Below are positions 22,917-32,060 of a stretch of 32,132 nucleotides of DNA, piece after piece. The notes below the pieces were generated by a model. That model was not told where the DNA came from. It searched no databases and saw nothing but the letters and a program-made list of their open reading frames with translations. Origin of the DNA: Aquitalea palustris (GTDB lineage: Bacteria > Pseudomonadota > Gammaproteobacteria > Burkholderiales > Chromobacteriaceae); NCBI RefSeq assembly GCF_003693445.1, contig NZ_RFAR01000044.1, positions 1 to 32,132 on the forward strand, given 5' to 3'. The position numbers and the translations under genes were made by a program. Position 1 is the first letter of the stretch. Every line of letters starts with the position of its first letter.

Positions 22917-23705
22917 ATGTCCATTTTCAAGCAGATTATCCTGCTCGCCTGCTTACTGATGATGAAAACTGCAATTGCCAACGGGATGCCTGAAATGCCG
23001 ACACCTTCTGACCAGATACTGCTGGTGGTGACCAGCCATGACCGCTACCCGTCCCGTACCGATAGTACCGGGCTATGGCTTGCCGAACTGACGCATGTCT
23101 ACGATGTGCTGCTTGAGGCAGGCTACTCCGTCGACCTGGTCAGCCCGCTTGGCGGGAAGGTGCCCATCGACCCGCGCAGCCTGGGCTGGCTTTATCTGGA
23201 TGCCGCGGCAAAAGCGCGGCTGCATGACCCCAAATTCATGGCCTTGTTACAGTCAAGCCAGGCCGCTGCCGACATCGATCCAGCTGTCTATCGCGCCATT
23301 TTCTTTACCGGTGGCCATGGCACCATGTGGGATTTCCGTAGCAACAAGGCATTGAAACGCATCGCTGAAGGCATTTACCGTCATGGCGGTATCGTTTCCT
23401 CAGTCTGTCATGGAGCCGCGGGGCTGCTGGATCTGGAGGCGGAGGACGGCACGCCGCTGATTGCCGGGCATCGGCTGACCGGCTTTTCCAATCTCGAGGA
23501 AACACTGTCAGGGGTAAGAAGCCAGGTACCTTATCTGCTGCAGAGCGAATTGGAAGCCAAGGGGGCCCGCTATGAAAAATCCATCATCCCTTTCCGTTCC
23601 TATGTAGTGACCGATGGCCGTTTTGTTACCGGCCAGAATCCCGGCTCCAGCCAGGAAGTCGCGCTGGCACTGCTGGCAGCATTGAAAAACGGCACACAAC
23701 CATAA
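22917..23705 (+). CDS. Exported DJ-1/PfpI-superfamily protein (Hsp31/glyoxalase III-like)
   Basis: This 262-residue protein has the class I glutamine amidotransferase-like fold. The nucleophile elbow is SSVCHGAAG (Cys164-His165). Glu57 in LWLAELTHVYDVL fits the conserved acid, and FTGGHGTMWDF and VVTDGRFVTGQNPGSS are typical of the Hsp31-like subgroup, whose members convert methylglyoxal to lactate or act as holdases. Residues 1-21 form a signal peptide (IILLACLLMMKTAIA, then NG), which is unusual because relatives are cytoplasmic. The start at 22917 is chosen because GGGGGA lies 9 nt upstream; an in-frame ATG at 22881 would give 12 more residues. It is first in an operon with merR (47-bp gap) under a MerR-type promoter. 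Confidence 0.85.
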   Translation: MSIFKQIILLACLLMMKTAIANGMPEMPTPSDQILLVVTSHDRYPSRTDSTGLWLAELTHVYDVLLEAGYSVDLVSPLGGKVPIDPRSLGWLYLDAAAKARLHDPKFMALLQSSQAAADIDPAVYRAIFFTGGHGTMWDFRSNKALKRIAEGIYRHGGIVSSVCHGAAGLLDLEAEDGTPLIAGHRLTGFSNLEETLSGVRSQVPYLLQSELEAKGARYEKSIIPFRSYVVTDGRFVTGQNPGSSQEVALALLAALKNGTQP

Positions 23706-23752
23706 GCACGGAAATACTTCATGCACCATCCAAGTACGCAGTCAGGACAACC

Positions 23753-24166
23753 ATGAAAATAGGGGAGCTGGCCAAGCGCACCGGCATGGCGGCCTCGGCA
23801 ATCCGCTTCTATGAAGCCAGAGGCTTGTTGAAGGTGGCCAGTCGGCAGGCCAATGGCTACCGCGACTATCCAGAAGATGCCGTGGCCATCCTGGCCATCA
23901 TCAGCGATGCCCAGCAAGCTGGCTTCACGCTGGATGAAATCAAGCAGCTGCTACCGGCCGATGTGTCCTCCTGGCAGCACGACGAACTGATTGGCATCCT
24001 TAGGCGCAAGGTGGCAGACATCGAGGTCTTGCAAACGCGCCTCGCGCAAAACAAGGCGCATATCCAGCATCTGATCCAGTTGATTGAATCAAAACCGGAA
24101 GACATGGACTGCCAGCTTAATGCCAGCAGAGTGATGGCTACTCTGGGCCTGCATCTGGAGCCATGA
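23753..24166 (+). CDS. MerR-family transcriptional regulator
   Basis: This 137-residue regulator has the MerR winged helix-turn-helix at the N-terminus (MKIGELAKRTGMAASAIRFYEARGLL, then GYRDYP) and a long dimerisation helix (about 78-115). The short C-terminal end contains the only cysteine, Cys120, in EDMDC. It lacks paired metal-binding cysteines, so it is not a copper, zinc or mercury sensor by sequence. The NmlR/AdhR-type electrophile sensors use a single Cys nearer residue 52-54, which is absent here. AGGA lies 6 nt upstream of the start. Its targets are probably the two promoters at 22667-22697 and 22805-22835, which means it controls itself, the exported DJ-1 protein and the OYE gene. 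Confidence 0.93.
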   Translation: MKIGELAKRTGMAASAIRFYEARGLLKVASRQANGYRDYPEDAVAILAIISDAQQAGFTLDEIKQLLPADVSSWQHDELIGILRRKVADIEVLQTRLAQNKAHIQHLIQLIESKPEDMDCQLNASRVMATLGLHLEP

Positions 24167-24250
24167 CGATTAAGGCTCTGCCGCTGACGGCCCCGGTTGC
24201 GCTATGCCTGGCCACGCCAAGGCTCCACCGCGGCGCCCCGCCCCCGCTTG

Positions 24251-25402
24251 CTAGAGTGCAGGTGCAGCCTGCCGGCGTTGCTGAACCCCATTGCGCCCGG
24301 CATGTTTGGCAGCATAAAGCGCCTTGTCGGTGGCGGCTAAAAATGCCTGTTCACTGTCGCTGGCCTGCCACTGGGCCAGCCCCAGGCTGACCGTGGCGTG
24401 CAGCTCACTGCTTCCATGTGGCAGTGGTGAGCCGGCAATCTTGTTCCGGATGGCTTCGCACATGATGAAAGCCTGCTCCAGCCTGGTGTCGGGCAGCAGG
24501 ATGGCGAACTCCTCACCGCCAATGCGGCATACCAGGTCTTGGGAGCGCGCCATGTGTTGCAGCAAGCTGGCAATGTGGCGCAGCACCTTGTCACCGGCAT
24601 CGTGGCCGTAGTCATCATTGATGCGTTTGAAAAAATCGATATCCAGCATGGCCAGGCAAAATGGATGCTGGTCCAGCGCGTGGCGGTACTGCAATTGCGC
24701 CAGTCTGGCGTAAAAAGCGCGCCTGTTGGCCAGGCCGGTCAGCATGTCCGTGCTGGCCATCAGTTCGATGCGGTTTAACAGTGCATCTGAAAAATGCTCG
24801 CCAGCCAGCAGGGCAATAAACAGAATGATGGAGCCCGACAGCAGTACACCCAGATTGAGTATGCTGATAATGCTGGGGTCAAGACTCTGCACGCTGGCGG
24901 TGGCTGGCCATTGCATGAACTGGAAAAAAGAAAACCATCCCAGGCAGATTGCGCAGACGATGGTCATGCCACGGCGATCGCTGATGGGGACAACGAGTGG
25001 TGCGGTCAGGAAAAACAGCAAGAAGTAGAAATGCGAGCCGAACAGTGTGCCCTGTCCACCCAGAATGGCAGCCAGTACCGTGGTCTGGCAGATAAAGCAG
25101 GCTTTCCAGTAGTGGGGCGGTTGACCACAGTTCTGGCGCCAGCGAAACCAGGCGATGCCGATGGCGGGGATGGGCATGCCCTGCAGGCAGGAGTGTGCCA
25201 GCTCGCGATTGCCCAGTGTGAGAAACAGCAGGTAGTAAAACAGCACCATCGACAGTACCAGGGCCGGGACTGCGTTGGTAATGTACTGCCGCCGCCGTAA
25301 TGTGCCGTTGAGTGCGGGATCTACGCCTGCGCTGATCCATTGCCAGACCATGGCCAGGGCAACGGGTGGCTTGTTGGCGGTCGATTGATGGGGTAGGCCC
25401 AT
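24251..25402 (-). CDS. Membrane diguanylate cyclase (GGDEF)
   Basis: This 383-residue protein makes the second messenger cyclic di-GMP. About six transmembrane segments occupy residues 40-200, with no recognisable named sensor domain. The GGDEF domain follows, with DMLTGLANRRAF, DIDFFKRINDDYGHDAGDKVL and the active site GGEEF at 295-299. The allosteric inhibitory site RSQD (286-289) lies exactly five residues before GGEEF, so product inhibition is expected. The C-terminal KALYAAKHAGRNGV segment is normal. It is transcribed alone, converging on merR and divergent from the tig promoter. The start has only a weak GGA upstream. The input signal is unknown. Confidence 0.93.
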   Translation of the reverse strand: MGLPHQSTANKPPVALAMVWQWISAGVDPALNGTLRRRQYITNAVPALVLSMVLFYYLLFLTLGNRELAHSCLQGMPIPAIGIAWFRWRQNCGQPPHYWKACFICQTTVLAAILGGQGTLFGSHFYFLLFFLTAPLVVPISDRRGMTIVCAICLGWFSFFQFMQWPATASVQSLDPSIISILNLGVLLSGSIILFIALLAGEHFSDALLNRIELMASTDMLTGLANRRAFYARLAQLQYRHALDQHPFCLAMLDIDFFKRINDDYGHDAGDKVLRHIASLLQHMARSQDLVCRIGGEEFAILLPDTRLEQAFIMCEAIRNKIAGSPLPHGSSELHATVSLGLAQWQASDSEQAFLAATDKALYAAKHAGRNGVQQRRQAAPAL

Positions 25403-25570
25403 GGCGGCTCATCCAGAATATTCATCGTCTTTTTATTCAGCATAGCGAAAAACAGGGAAATCACTGCGATTGGTTTGGCGGCTTGTTCTTGTCCGCACAA
25501 AGTGTGCGCAGCATGGCGCTTGCTTATTGCTATGACCCAGTGTGGGCAAGCATTTGCGCCGCGATTCGCC

Positions 25571-25600
25571 TGCATACAAAAACAGGGTGCATGTTATACT
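25571..25600 (+). promoter_or_regulatory. Candidate housekeeping promoter upstream of tig
   Basis: TATACT at 25595-25600 is a good -10 hexamer; the -35 (TGCATA, 25571-25576, 18-bp spacer) is poor. It lies about 190 bp before tig in the 385-bp gap after the GGDEF gene, which holds no gene I can support. Confidence 0.4.
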
Positions 25601-25661
25601 GCGCGTTTTCGCAATGGGATGCGAGCCAGATCGTTGCTGCGCAAACACAGCAAGGCTTGCA

Positions 25662-25689
25662 CTTGTAGCCGGGGCTTGTGGCCCCATAT
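25662..25689 (+). promoter_or_regulatory. Sigma-32-like heat-shock promoter upstream of tig-clpPX
   Basis: CTTGTAG (25662-25668), a 13-bp spacer and CCCCATAT (25682-25689) fit the heat-shock promoter pattern (CTTGAAA ... CCCCATNT). Transcription would begin near 25,697, giving a 90-nt leader. The same geometry is found before lon. Confidence 0.5.
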
Positions 25690-25787
25690 AGAGCCGAAGC
25701 CTCCCAAGGGTTTCACCTGTTTTCCAAAATACGAAATGTTCGCGCAAAGGCCGAACTCGTATTCAGATGACTAGTTAAGGATTGAAC

Positions 25788-27095
25788 ATGCAAGTACAAC
25801 TGGAAACGTTGAGCAATCTTGAGCGCCGCATGAACATCGCTCTGCCGATGGCTGCCATTGATGCCCAAGTCACCGAGCGCCTGAAGCGCGTGGCACGTAC
25901 TGCCAAGATTCAAGGTTTCCGCCCGGGCAAGGCTCCGCTGAAAATCGTTGAAGCAAACTACGGCGCCCAAGTGCGTGAAGAAGTGCTGGGCGAACAGGTT
26001 CAGCAAGGTTTCTACAGCGCAGTCAGCGAACAGAAGCTGCGTGTTGCCGGCTACCCGCGTTTCGAACCGGTAGCGGCCGAAGGTGATGTCGAGAACTTCA
26101 AGTTTGCAGCCACTTTCGAGGTGTACCCGGAAGTCAAGGTGGGCGAACTGGCCGACAAGGAAGTCAAAAAGCCGACCACCCCGGTGACCGATGTCGAAAT
26201 CGACAAGACCATCGACATCCTGCGCAAGCAGCGTACCCGTTACAACCGTGTTGAGCGCGCTGCAGCCGAAGGCGACCGCGTGATCATCGACTTCAAGGGC
26301 AGTATCGATGGCGTGCTGTTCGATGGCGGTTCTTCCGAGAACTTCCCCTTCGTACTGGGTCAGGGCCAAATGCTGGCCGACTTCGAAACCGGCGTGACCG
26401 GCATGAAGGAAGACGAAGTCAAGAACGTGGAAGTGTCCTTCCCGGCTGACTACCATGGTAAGGACGTTGCCGGCAAAACCGCCGTCTTCGAAATCACCGT
26501 GAAGAATGTTGCCGAAGCGACCCTGCCGGAAGTGAACGAAGAGTTCGCCAAGCTGTTGGGCATTGCTGATGGCGATGTAGAAAAAATGCGCGCTGAAATT
26601 CGCAAGAACGTCGAGCGTGAAGTGAAGCGCCGTCTGCAGGCTCGCACCAAGGAAGCCGTGATGCAGACCCTGCTGGACGCTACCGAAATCACCCTGCCCA
26701 AGGCACTGGTGCAGCTGGAAATCGGCCGTCTGATCGAGCAGGCACAGCGTGACATGCAGCAACGCGGCATGAACGTAAAAGACATGCCTTTCCCGCCGGA
26801 GCTGTTTGCCCAGCAAGCAGAACGCCGTGTGGCCCTGGGCCTGATCCTGGCTGAAGTGGTTGACGCCAACAAGCTGGAAGCCAAGCCGGAACAAGTGAAG
26901 GCGATGATCGAAGAGTTCGCCGACAGCTACGAGCATCCGGAAGAAGTGCTGACCTGGTACTACGCCAGCGCCGACCGTCTGGAAGGCCCGACCTCCATGG
27001 TGCTGGAAGACAATGTGGTGGAATTCGTTCTGTCCAAGGCCAAGGTTGAAGTAGAAGAATTGTCCTTTGATGCCCTGATGGGTAGCAACGCCTGA
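25788..27095 (+). CDS. tig: Trigger factor
   Basis: This 435-residue ribosome-associated chaperone and peptidyl-prolyl isomerase meets nascent chains at the tunnel exit. The ribosome-binding signature GFRPGKAP is near residue 45 of the N-terminal domain. The FKBP-like PPIase domain (about 155-240) shows GDRVIIDFKGSIDGVLFDGG and the F-P-F-VLGQGQMLADFETG segments. The C-terminal helical chaperone domain follows, with several long charged helices. The ATG is preceded by AAGGA 7 nt upstream; an in-frame TTG two codons earlier is rejected. It is first in the tig-clpP-clpX series, 24 bp before clpP, an order common in Proteobacteria. Confidence 0.98.
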   Translation: MQVQLETLSNLERRMNIALPMAAIDAQVTERLKRVARTAKIQGFRPGKAPLKIVEANYGAQVREEVLGEQVQQGFYSAVSEQKLRVAGYPRFEPVAAEGDVENFKFAATFEVYPEVKVGELADKEVKKPTTPVTDVEIDKTIDILRKQRTRYNRVERAAAEGDRVIIDFKGSIDGVLFDGGSSENFPFVLGQGQMLADFETGVTGMKEDEVKNVEVSFPADYHGKDVAGKTAVFEITVKNVAEATLPEVNEEFAKLLGIADGDVEKMRAEIRKNVEREVKRRLQARTKEAVMQTLLDATEITLPKALVQLEIGRLIEQAQRDMQQRGMNVKDMPFPPELFAQQAERRVALGLILAEVVDANKLEAKPEQVKAMIEEFADSYEHPEEVLTWYYASADRLEGPTSMVLEDNVVEFVLSKAKVEVEELSFDALMGSNA

Positions 27096-27119
27096 TAACG
27101 ACACAAACGGAGTTGGTCG

Positions 27120-27752
27120 ATGAAATCGATGATTGAACCGCAAGGGCTGGGCCTGGTGCCCATGGTAGTGGAGCAGAGTGGTCGTGGCGAACGCGCCTAT
27201 GACATCTACTCGCGACTGCTGAAGGAGCGTATCGTGTTCCTGGTAGGGCCCGTCACCGACGAATCGGCCAACCTGGTTGTGGCGCAGATGCTGTTCCTCG
27301 AGTCGGAAAATCCGGACAAGGACATCTACTTCTACATCAATTCGCCAGGTGGTTCGATTACGGCGGGTATGTCCATCTACGACACGATGAATTTCATCAA
27401 GCCGGACATTTCCACTCTGTGTATCGGTCAGGCTGCCAGCATGGGTGCTTTCCTGCTGTCGGCAGGCACCCAGGGCAAGCGCTTTGCCCTGACCAATAGC
27501 CGCGTGATGATTCACCAGCCGCTGCTGTATGGCGGTGGTCTGAGCGGCCAGGTGACCGATATCGAAATCCATGCCCGCGAGTTGGTGAAGGTAAAGGGCA
27601 AGATGAACGAGCTGCTGGCCAAGCATTCCGGCCAGACCATGGAGCGTCTGCAGGCCGATACCGAGCGTGACAATTTCATGTCCGCCGAAGAAGCCCGCGA
27701 GTACGGTCTGATTGATAAAGTGCTGACCTCCCGCAAGGATGTTACGGCGTAA
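27120..27752 (+). CDS. clpP: ATP-dependent Clp protease, proteolytic subunit
   Basis: This 210-residue serine protease forms the double heptamer barrel that degrades proteins fed by ClpX. The catalytic Ser107 is in [14 protein letters not shown], His132 in RVMIHQPL, and the Asp is in the ADTERD stretch near residue 180. The short N-terminal propeptide is present and length is normal. CGGAG lies 8 nt before the ATG. It is 24 bp after tig and 16 bp before clpX, consistent with a single transcript. Confidence 0.98.
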   Translation: MKSMIEPQGLGLVPMVVEQSGRGERAYDIYSRLLKERIVFLVGPVTDESANLVVAQMLFLESENPDKDIYFYINSPGGSITAGMSIYDTMNFIKPDISTLCIGQAASMGAFLLSAGTQGKRFALTNSRVMIHQPLLYGGGLSGQVTDIEIHARELVKVKGKMNELLAKHSGQTMERLQADTERDNFMSAEEAREYGLIDKVLTSRKDVTA

Positions 27753-27768
27753 GCAGTGGAACTAGCTA

Positions 27769-29049
27769 ATGGCTGATAAAAACAGCAACGAAAAACTTCT
27801 GTATTGCTCTTTCTGCGGCAAGAGCCAGCATGAAGTCCAGCGTCTGATCGCCGGTCCCCAGGTCTTCATCTGCAATGAATGCGTCGAGCTGTGCAATGAC
27901 ATCATTCGCGAAGAGCTGGAAAAGGTAGTTGGCGAAATCGGCGATGCCACCGGCACCGCCACCGCACTGCCCACGCCGCAGGAAATCCGCGCGGATCTGG
28001 ATCAGTACATCATCGGTCAGGATTTTGCCAAGAAGACGCTGTCCGTTGCCGTGTACAACCACTACAAGCGGCTGTACACCCCTGCGGGCGACAAGGACGA
28101 AGTCGAGCTGGCCAAGAGCAACATCCTGCTGGTAGGTCCTACCGGTTCCGGCAAGACCCTGCTGGCGCAATCGCTGGCACGTCTGCTGGATGTGCCATTT
28201 GTGATTGCCGATGCCACCACGCTGACCGAAGCCGGTTATGTGGGGGAAGATGTCGAACACATCATCCAGAAGCTGCTGCAGAAGTGCGACTACGATGTGG
28301 AAAAAGCCCAGCGCGGCATTGTCTACATCGATGAAATCGACAAGATTTCGCGCAAATCCGAGAATCCGTCCATCACGCGTGACGTGTCGGGCGAGGGCGT
28401 GCAGCAGGCATTGCTCAAGCTGATCGAGGGTACGGTGGCTTCCATTCCGCCGCAAGGCGGGCGCAAGCACCCCAACCAGGAATTCATTCAGGTTGACACC
28501 ACCAATATCCTGTTCATTTGCGGTGGCGCATTCGATGGCCTAGAAAAGATCATCCGTCGTCGCTCGGAAAAGGGCGGTATCGGTTTTGGTGCGGAAGTCA
28601 GCTCGCGGGATGATAGCAAGTCGACCTCGGCCCTGTTCAAGGAGGCCGAGCCGGAAGATCTGATCCGCTTTGGTCTAATTCCGGAACTGATCGGCCGTCT
28701 GCCGGTGGTGGCTACGCTGGAAGAGCTGGATGAAGAAGCCATGGTCACGATTCTGACCCAACCGAAGAATGCGCTGATCAAGCAATACCAGCGTCTGTTC
28801 CAGATGGAGTCGGTTGAACTGGAAGTCCGTCCGTCCGCCTTGCGTGTCATTGCCAAGCAGGCGCTGATTCGCAAGACCGGTGCGCGTGGTCTGCGTTCGA
28901 TCATCGAACGCGTGCTGCTCGATACCATGTACGAACTGCCGTCCATGGAAAATGTTGAAAAAGTAGTGGTAGATGAAAAGGTTATCGAAAAAGGCGAGAA
29001 GCCTTTGTTCATCTATCGCGACAAAGGTGACGAAGTCCAGTCAGCCTGA
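27769..29049 (+). CDS. clpX: ATP-dependent Clp protease, ATPase subunit ClpX
   Basis: This 426-residue AAA+ unfoldase recognises tagged substrates and threads them into ClpP. An N-terminal zinc-binding domain has Cys13, Cys16, Cys35 and Cys38. The Walker A motif GPTGSGKT is at 123-130, Walker B is VYIDEIDK, and the sensor and pore loops (GYVGEDVE) are present. The IGF-type ClpP loop is in GGIGFGAEV. It closes the tig-clpP-clpX transcript and is followed by a strong terminator, so lon has its own promoter. Confidence 0.98.
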   Translation: MADKNSNEKLLYCSFCGKSQHEVQRLIAGPQVFICNECVELCNDIIREELEKVVGEIGDATGTATALPTPQEIRADLDQYIIGQDFAKKTLSVAVYNHYKRLYTPAGDKDEVELAKSNILLVGPTGSGKTLLAQSLARLLDVPFVIADATTLTEAGYVGEDVEHIIQKLLQKCDYDVEKAQRGIVYIDEIDKISRKSENPSITRDVSGEGVQQALLKLIEGTVASIPPQGGRKHPNQEFIQVDTTNILFICGGAFDGLEKIIRRRSEKGGIGFGAEVSSRDDSKSTSALFKEAEPEDLIRFGLIPELIGRLPVVATLEELDEEAMVTILTQPKNALIKQYQRLFQMESVELEVRPSALRVIAKQALIRKTGARGLRSIIERVLLDTMYELPSMENVEKVVVDEKVIEKGEKPLFIYRDKGDEVQSA

Positions 29050-29068
29050 GCTTTTCAGCTGTGATGGA

Positions 29069-29096
29069 AAACCGCCCGTCATGGGCGGTTTTTCTT
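29069..29096 (+). terminator. Intrinsic terminator after clpX
   Basis: AAACCGCCC and GGGCGGTTT form a 9-bp stem around GTCAT, running into a T-rich tail (TTTTCTTTT). It lies 19 bp past the clpX stop and separates tig-clpPX from lon. Confidence 0.9.
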
Positions 29097-29129
29097 TTGT
29101 GTTGTCGCCAAACTGATTTAGTATGGGGT

Positions 29130-29157
29130 GTTGATTTTCAGCGTGCATGCCCCATCT
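29130..29157 (+). promoter_or_regulatory. Sigma-32-like heat-shock promoter of lon
   Basis: GTTGATT (29130-29136), 13 bp, then CCCCATCT (29150-29157) match the heat-shock consensus, especially in the CCCCATNT part. Lon is a sigma-32 target in enteric bacteria. Transcription would start near 29,165, about 30 nt before the ATG. Confidence 0.6.
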
Positions 29158-29193
29158 TTCATGCATTGTTTCACGTACGCAAGGTTAGGTGAT

Positions 29194-31608
29194 ATGCCCC
29201 AACCCGCAGAACTCCGCGAAGAAACCACATTGCCCTTGCTCCCGCTCCGGGATGTGGTTGTTTTCCCCCATATGGTCATTCCGCTGTTTGTCGGAAGAGC
29301 CAAGTCGATCCGTGCGCTGGAAAGCGCCATGGATGAAGGCAAGCAGGTGTTGCTGGTCGCCCAGCGCTCGGCCTCCAAGGATGAGCCCGAGGCTGACGAT
29401 CTGTATGGTGTCGGCACCATCGCCTCCGTCCTGCAAATGCTCAAGCTGCCTGACGGCACGGTCAAGGTCCTGGTCGAGGGGCGCCAGCGTGCGCTGATCA
29501 GCCAGGTGGCCGAAGATGGCGGCTGCTTTGTTGGCACCATTACGCCGCTGGCTGCTGATGGCGAAGACTCCACCGAGTCCGAAGCCATGCGCCGTGCCCT
29601 GCTGGCGCAGTTTGAGCAATACGTCAAACTCAACAAGAAAATTCCGCCCGAGGTCATGACTTCGCTGGCAGGCATCGAGCGTGCCGGCCGCATGGCTGAC
29701 ACCATCGTGGCGCATCTGCCGCTCAAGCTGGAACAAAAGCAGGAAGTGCTGGAGATGTTCGACGTGCGCGCGCGTCTGGAGCACCTGCTGTCCCAGCTGG
29801 AAGGCGAAATCGACATCCTGCAGGTGGAAAAGCGTATCCGTGGCCGCGTCAAGCGCCAGATGGAAAAGAGCCAGCGCGAGTACTACCTGAACGAACAGGT
29901 CAAGGCCATCCAGAAAGAACTGGGTGATATTGATGAAGTCAGCGACCTGGACGAGCTGGAAAAGAAAATACGCCTGGCTGGCATGCCCAAGGAAGCCAAG
30001 GACAAGGTCAGTGCCGAGCTGAAAAAGCTCAAGATGATGTCGCCGATGTCGGCTGAGGCCACTGTGGTGCGCAACTACATCGATACCTTGCTGGAACTGC
30101 CCTGGAAGAAGAAGACCAAGATCAACAAGGACGTCGGCAATGCCGAGGCTGTGCTGGATGAGGATCACTTCGGCCTGGAAAAGGTCAAGGAACGCATTCT
30201 CGAGTATCTGGCAGTGCAGCAGCGCGTCGACAAGCTCAAGGCACCGATTCTCTGCCTGGTAGGGCCTCCGGGCGTGGGCAAGACCTCCCTGGGGCAGTCC
30301 ATCGCCCGGGCTACCAATCGCAAGTTCGTGCGCATGGCGCTGGGCGGTGTGCGTGATGAGTCGGAAATTCGCGGCCACCGTCGTACCTATATCGGCTCCA
30401 TGCCCGGCAAGGTCTTGCAGAACATGAGCAAGGTCGGCGTGAAGAATCCGCTGTTCCTGTTGGATGAGGTAGACAAGATGGGGGCCGATTTCCGCGGTGA
30501 CCCGTCATCCGCCTTGCTGGAAGTGCTGGATCCGGAGCAGAATCACTCCTTTGTCGATCACTACGCCGAGGTTGAGTACGATTTGTCGGATGTCATGTTC
30601 GTGGCCACCGCCAATTCGCTGAACATTCCGCATGCCTTGCTGGACCGGATGGAAATCATTCGCCTGGCCGGTTACACCGAAGACGAAAAGGTCAATATTG
30701 CCCTGAAATACCTGGTGCCCAAGCAGATCAAGGCCAACGGTGTGCAGGAGGGTGAGTTGGTGCTGCAGGAATCGGCCTTGCGTGACATCGTACGCTACTA
30801 CACCCGCGAAGCCGGTGTGCGTAGCCTGGATCGCGAGATTGCCAAGATCTGCCGCAAGGTGGTGACTTCTACCTTGCTGGGCAAGAACAAGGCAGCCAAG
30901 GTAACGGTCAATGCCAAGAACCTGGACAAGTATCTGGGCGTGCACCGCTTTGATTATGGTGTTGCCGAACAGGAAAACCGTATCGGCCAGGTGACTGGTC
31001 TGGCGTGGACCGAGGTGGGTGGCGAGTTGCTCACCATCGAGGCCGTGTCGCTGCCGGGCAAGGGCAATATCATCCGCACTGGACAGTTGGGTGAGGTGAT
31101 GCAGGAGTCGATTACTGCGGCAATGAGTGTGGTGCGCAGTCGTTCGCGTGCTTTGGGAATCAAAGCGGATTTCCATGAAAAACATGACATGCACATTCAT
31201 GTGCCGGAGGGTGCGACACCCAAGGATGGACCGAGTGCAGGTATCGCCATGACGACCGCGATAGTTTCCGTTCTGGCGGGAATTCCGGTACGCTCTGATG
31301 TTGCCATGACGGGTGAAATCACCCTGCGTGGCGAGGTTCTGCCGATTGGTGGCCTGAAGGAAAAACTGCTTGCTGCGCATCGCGGCGGGATCAAGCATGT
31401 GCTTATCCCGCATGGCAATGCCAAGGATCTTGTGGATATCCCCGCCAACATCAAGCAGAAGCTGGAAATTCATCCTGTGAAGTGGATCGACGAGGTGCTG
31501 GCTCTGGCGCTGGAACGCCAGCCGGAGCCTTTGCCTGAAGAAGCCAAGCCGGACGAGTTGCACCCCGCGCCGGAAGGTGCGGCCGGTGTATCCGTAATGA
31601 CGCATTAA
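29194..31608 (+). CDS. lon: ATP-dependent protease La
   Basis: This 804-residue AAA+ serine protease removes damaged and short-lived regulatory proteins. The N-terminal substrate domain covers about 1-210 ([23 protein letters not shown]), a long coiled helix follows (about 215-260), then the AAA+ module with GPPGVGKTS (about 357-365) and [11 protein letters not shown], and the protease domain with catalytic Ser681 in KDGPSAGIA and Lys724 in [12 protein letters not shown] (Ser679/Lys722 in E. coli). The start is placed at [10 protein letters not shown] because AGGTGAT is just upstream and the family begins there; an earlier in-frame ATG at 29128 would lie upstream of or inside the heat-shock promoter. 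Length is normal. It is transcribed alone. Confidence 0.98.
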   Translation: MPQPAELREETTLPLLPLRDVVVFPHMVIPLFVGRAKSIRALESAMDEGKQVLLVAQRSASKDEPEADDLYGVGTIASVLQMLKLPDGTVKVLVEGRQRALISQVAEDGGCFVGTITPLAADGEDSTESEAMRRALLAQFEQYVKLNKKIPPEVMTSLAGIERAGRMADTIVAHLPLKLEQKQEVLEMFDVRARLEHLLSQLEGEIDILQVEKRIRGRVKRQMEKSQREYYLNEQVKAIQKELGDIDEVSDLDELEKKIRLAGMPKEAKDKVSAELKKLKMMSPMSAEATVVRNYIDTLLELPWKKKTKINKDVGNAEAVLDEDHFGLEKVKERILEYLAVQQRVDKLKAPILCLVGPPGVGKTSLGQSIARATNRKFVRMALGGVRDESEIRGHRRTYIGSMPGKVLQNMSKVGVKNPLFLLDEVDKMGADFRGDPSSALLEVLDPEQNHSFVDHYAEVEYDLSDVMFVATANSLNIPHALLDRMEIIRLAGYTEDEKVNIALKYLVPKQIKANGVQEGELVLQESALRDIVRYYTREAGVRSLDREIAKICRKVVTSTLLGKNKAAKVTVNAKNLDKYLGVHRFDYGVAEQENRIGQVTGLAWTEVGGELLTIEAVSLPGKGNIIRTGQLGEVMQESITAAMSVVRSRSRALGIKADFHEKHDMHIHVPEGATPKDGPSAGIAMTTAIVSVLAGIPVRSDVAMTGEITLRGEVLPIGGLKEKLLAAHRGGIKHVLIPHGNAKDLVDIPANIKQKLEIHPVKWIDEVLALALERQPEPLPEEAKPDELHPAPEGAAGVSVMTH

Positions 31609-31694
31609 AATCAGTATGTTGCAGCAGTAGTGAATTTACCGGGCCGCTAGCGCTTTCCAGCAGGGTTTGCGAAATGGCAATATTCCGCTGGAAG

Positions 31695-31741
31695 CCGCTT
31701 GACACAAGGATTTTAGCCTTGCTATAAAGCAAGCGGTTTTT
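31695..31741 (+). terminator. Possible terminator of lon overlapping the hupB promoter
   Basis: CCGCTTG (31695-31701) and CAAGCGG (31730-31736) can pair and are followed by five T residues. The enclosed 28 nt hold a second small hairpin (CAAGG/CCTTG). The long loop makes this weaker than a standard terminator. It overlaps the hupB promoter. Confidence 0.4.
31699..31728 (+). promoter_or_regulatory. Strong sigma-70 promoter of hupB
   Basis: TTGACA (31699-31704) is a perfect -35; TATAAA (31723-31728) is a near-perfect -10, with an 18-bp spacer. Transcription should start near 31,735, giving a leader of about 50 nt. This agrees with HU being abundant. Confidence 0.8.
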
Positions 31742-31783
31742 ATCCGAATTACGTAGACCGAAGAACGACGAAAGGGGACTTAC

Positions 31784-32053
31784 GTGAACAAGTCTGAACT
31801 GATTGATGCAATCGCCGCTGAAGCCGATATTTCCAAAGCTGCAGCTGCCAAGGCACTGGATGGTATGGTTGCCGCTGTTACCGATGCTCTGAAACAGGGC
31901 GACACCGTGACTCTGGTAGGTTTTGGTACATTCTATGTTGGCGAGCGCGCTGAACGCAGCGGTCGCAATCCGAAGACTGGCGAAACCATCAAGATCCCGG
32001 CTGCACGTTCTCCGAAGTTCCGTGCTGGCAAAGCACTGAAAGACGCGCTATAA
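31784..32053 (+). CDS. hupB: DNA-binding protein HU-beta
   Basis: This 89-residue nucleoid protein of the HU/IHF family bends and compacts DNA as a dimer. The N-terminal helices ([21 protein letters not shown]) and the beta-arm segment with [30 protein letters not shown] are complete; the conserved Pro in NPKTG is the intercalating residue. Translation starts at GTG, which is uncommon, with an AGGGG site 8 nt upstream. The gene lies between lon and the tRNA-Val gene, the same place as in many Proteobacteria, under its own strong promoter. A terminator follows 7 bp after the stop. Confidence 0.98.
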   Translation: MNKSELIDAIAAEADISKAAAAKALDGMVAAVTDALKQGDTVTLVGFGTFYVGERAERSGRNPKTGETIKIPAARSPKFRAGKALKDAL

Positions 32054-32054
32054 T
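32026..32054 (+). promoter_or_regulatory. Possible tRNA promoter overlapping the end of hupB
   Basis: TATAAT at 32049-32054 is a perfect -10 hexamer and includes the hupB stop codon. The best -35 is TGGCAA (32026-32031, 17-bp spacer). It would start a transcript near 32,061, exactly at the hupB terminator, so that RNA would have to pass the hairpin before the tRNA. Confidence 0.35.
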
Positions 32055-32060
32055 TTGCAA

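Noticed and set aside
25671-25685. GGGGC/GCCCC hairpin upstream of tig as a terminator or riboswitch
   Set aside because: It is only 5 bp, has no U-tract, and overlaps the sigma-32-like promoter, so it is probably not transcribed as a leader element.
25713-27626. A 637-codon open frame on the minus strand opposite tig and clpP
   Set aside because: It is a shadow of the codon structure of tig and clpP, has no family motif, and its His/Leu-rich composition is typical of antisense frames in GC-rich DNA.
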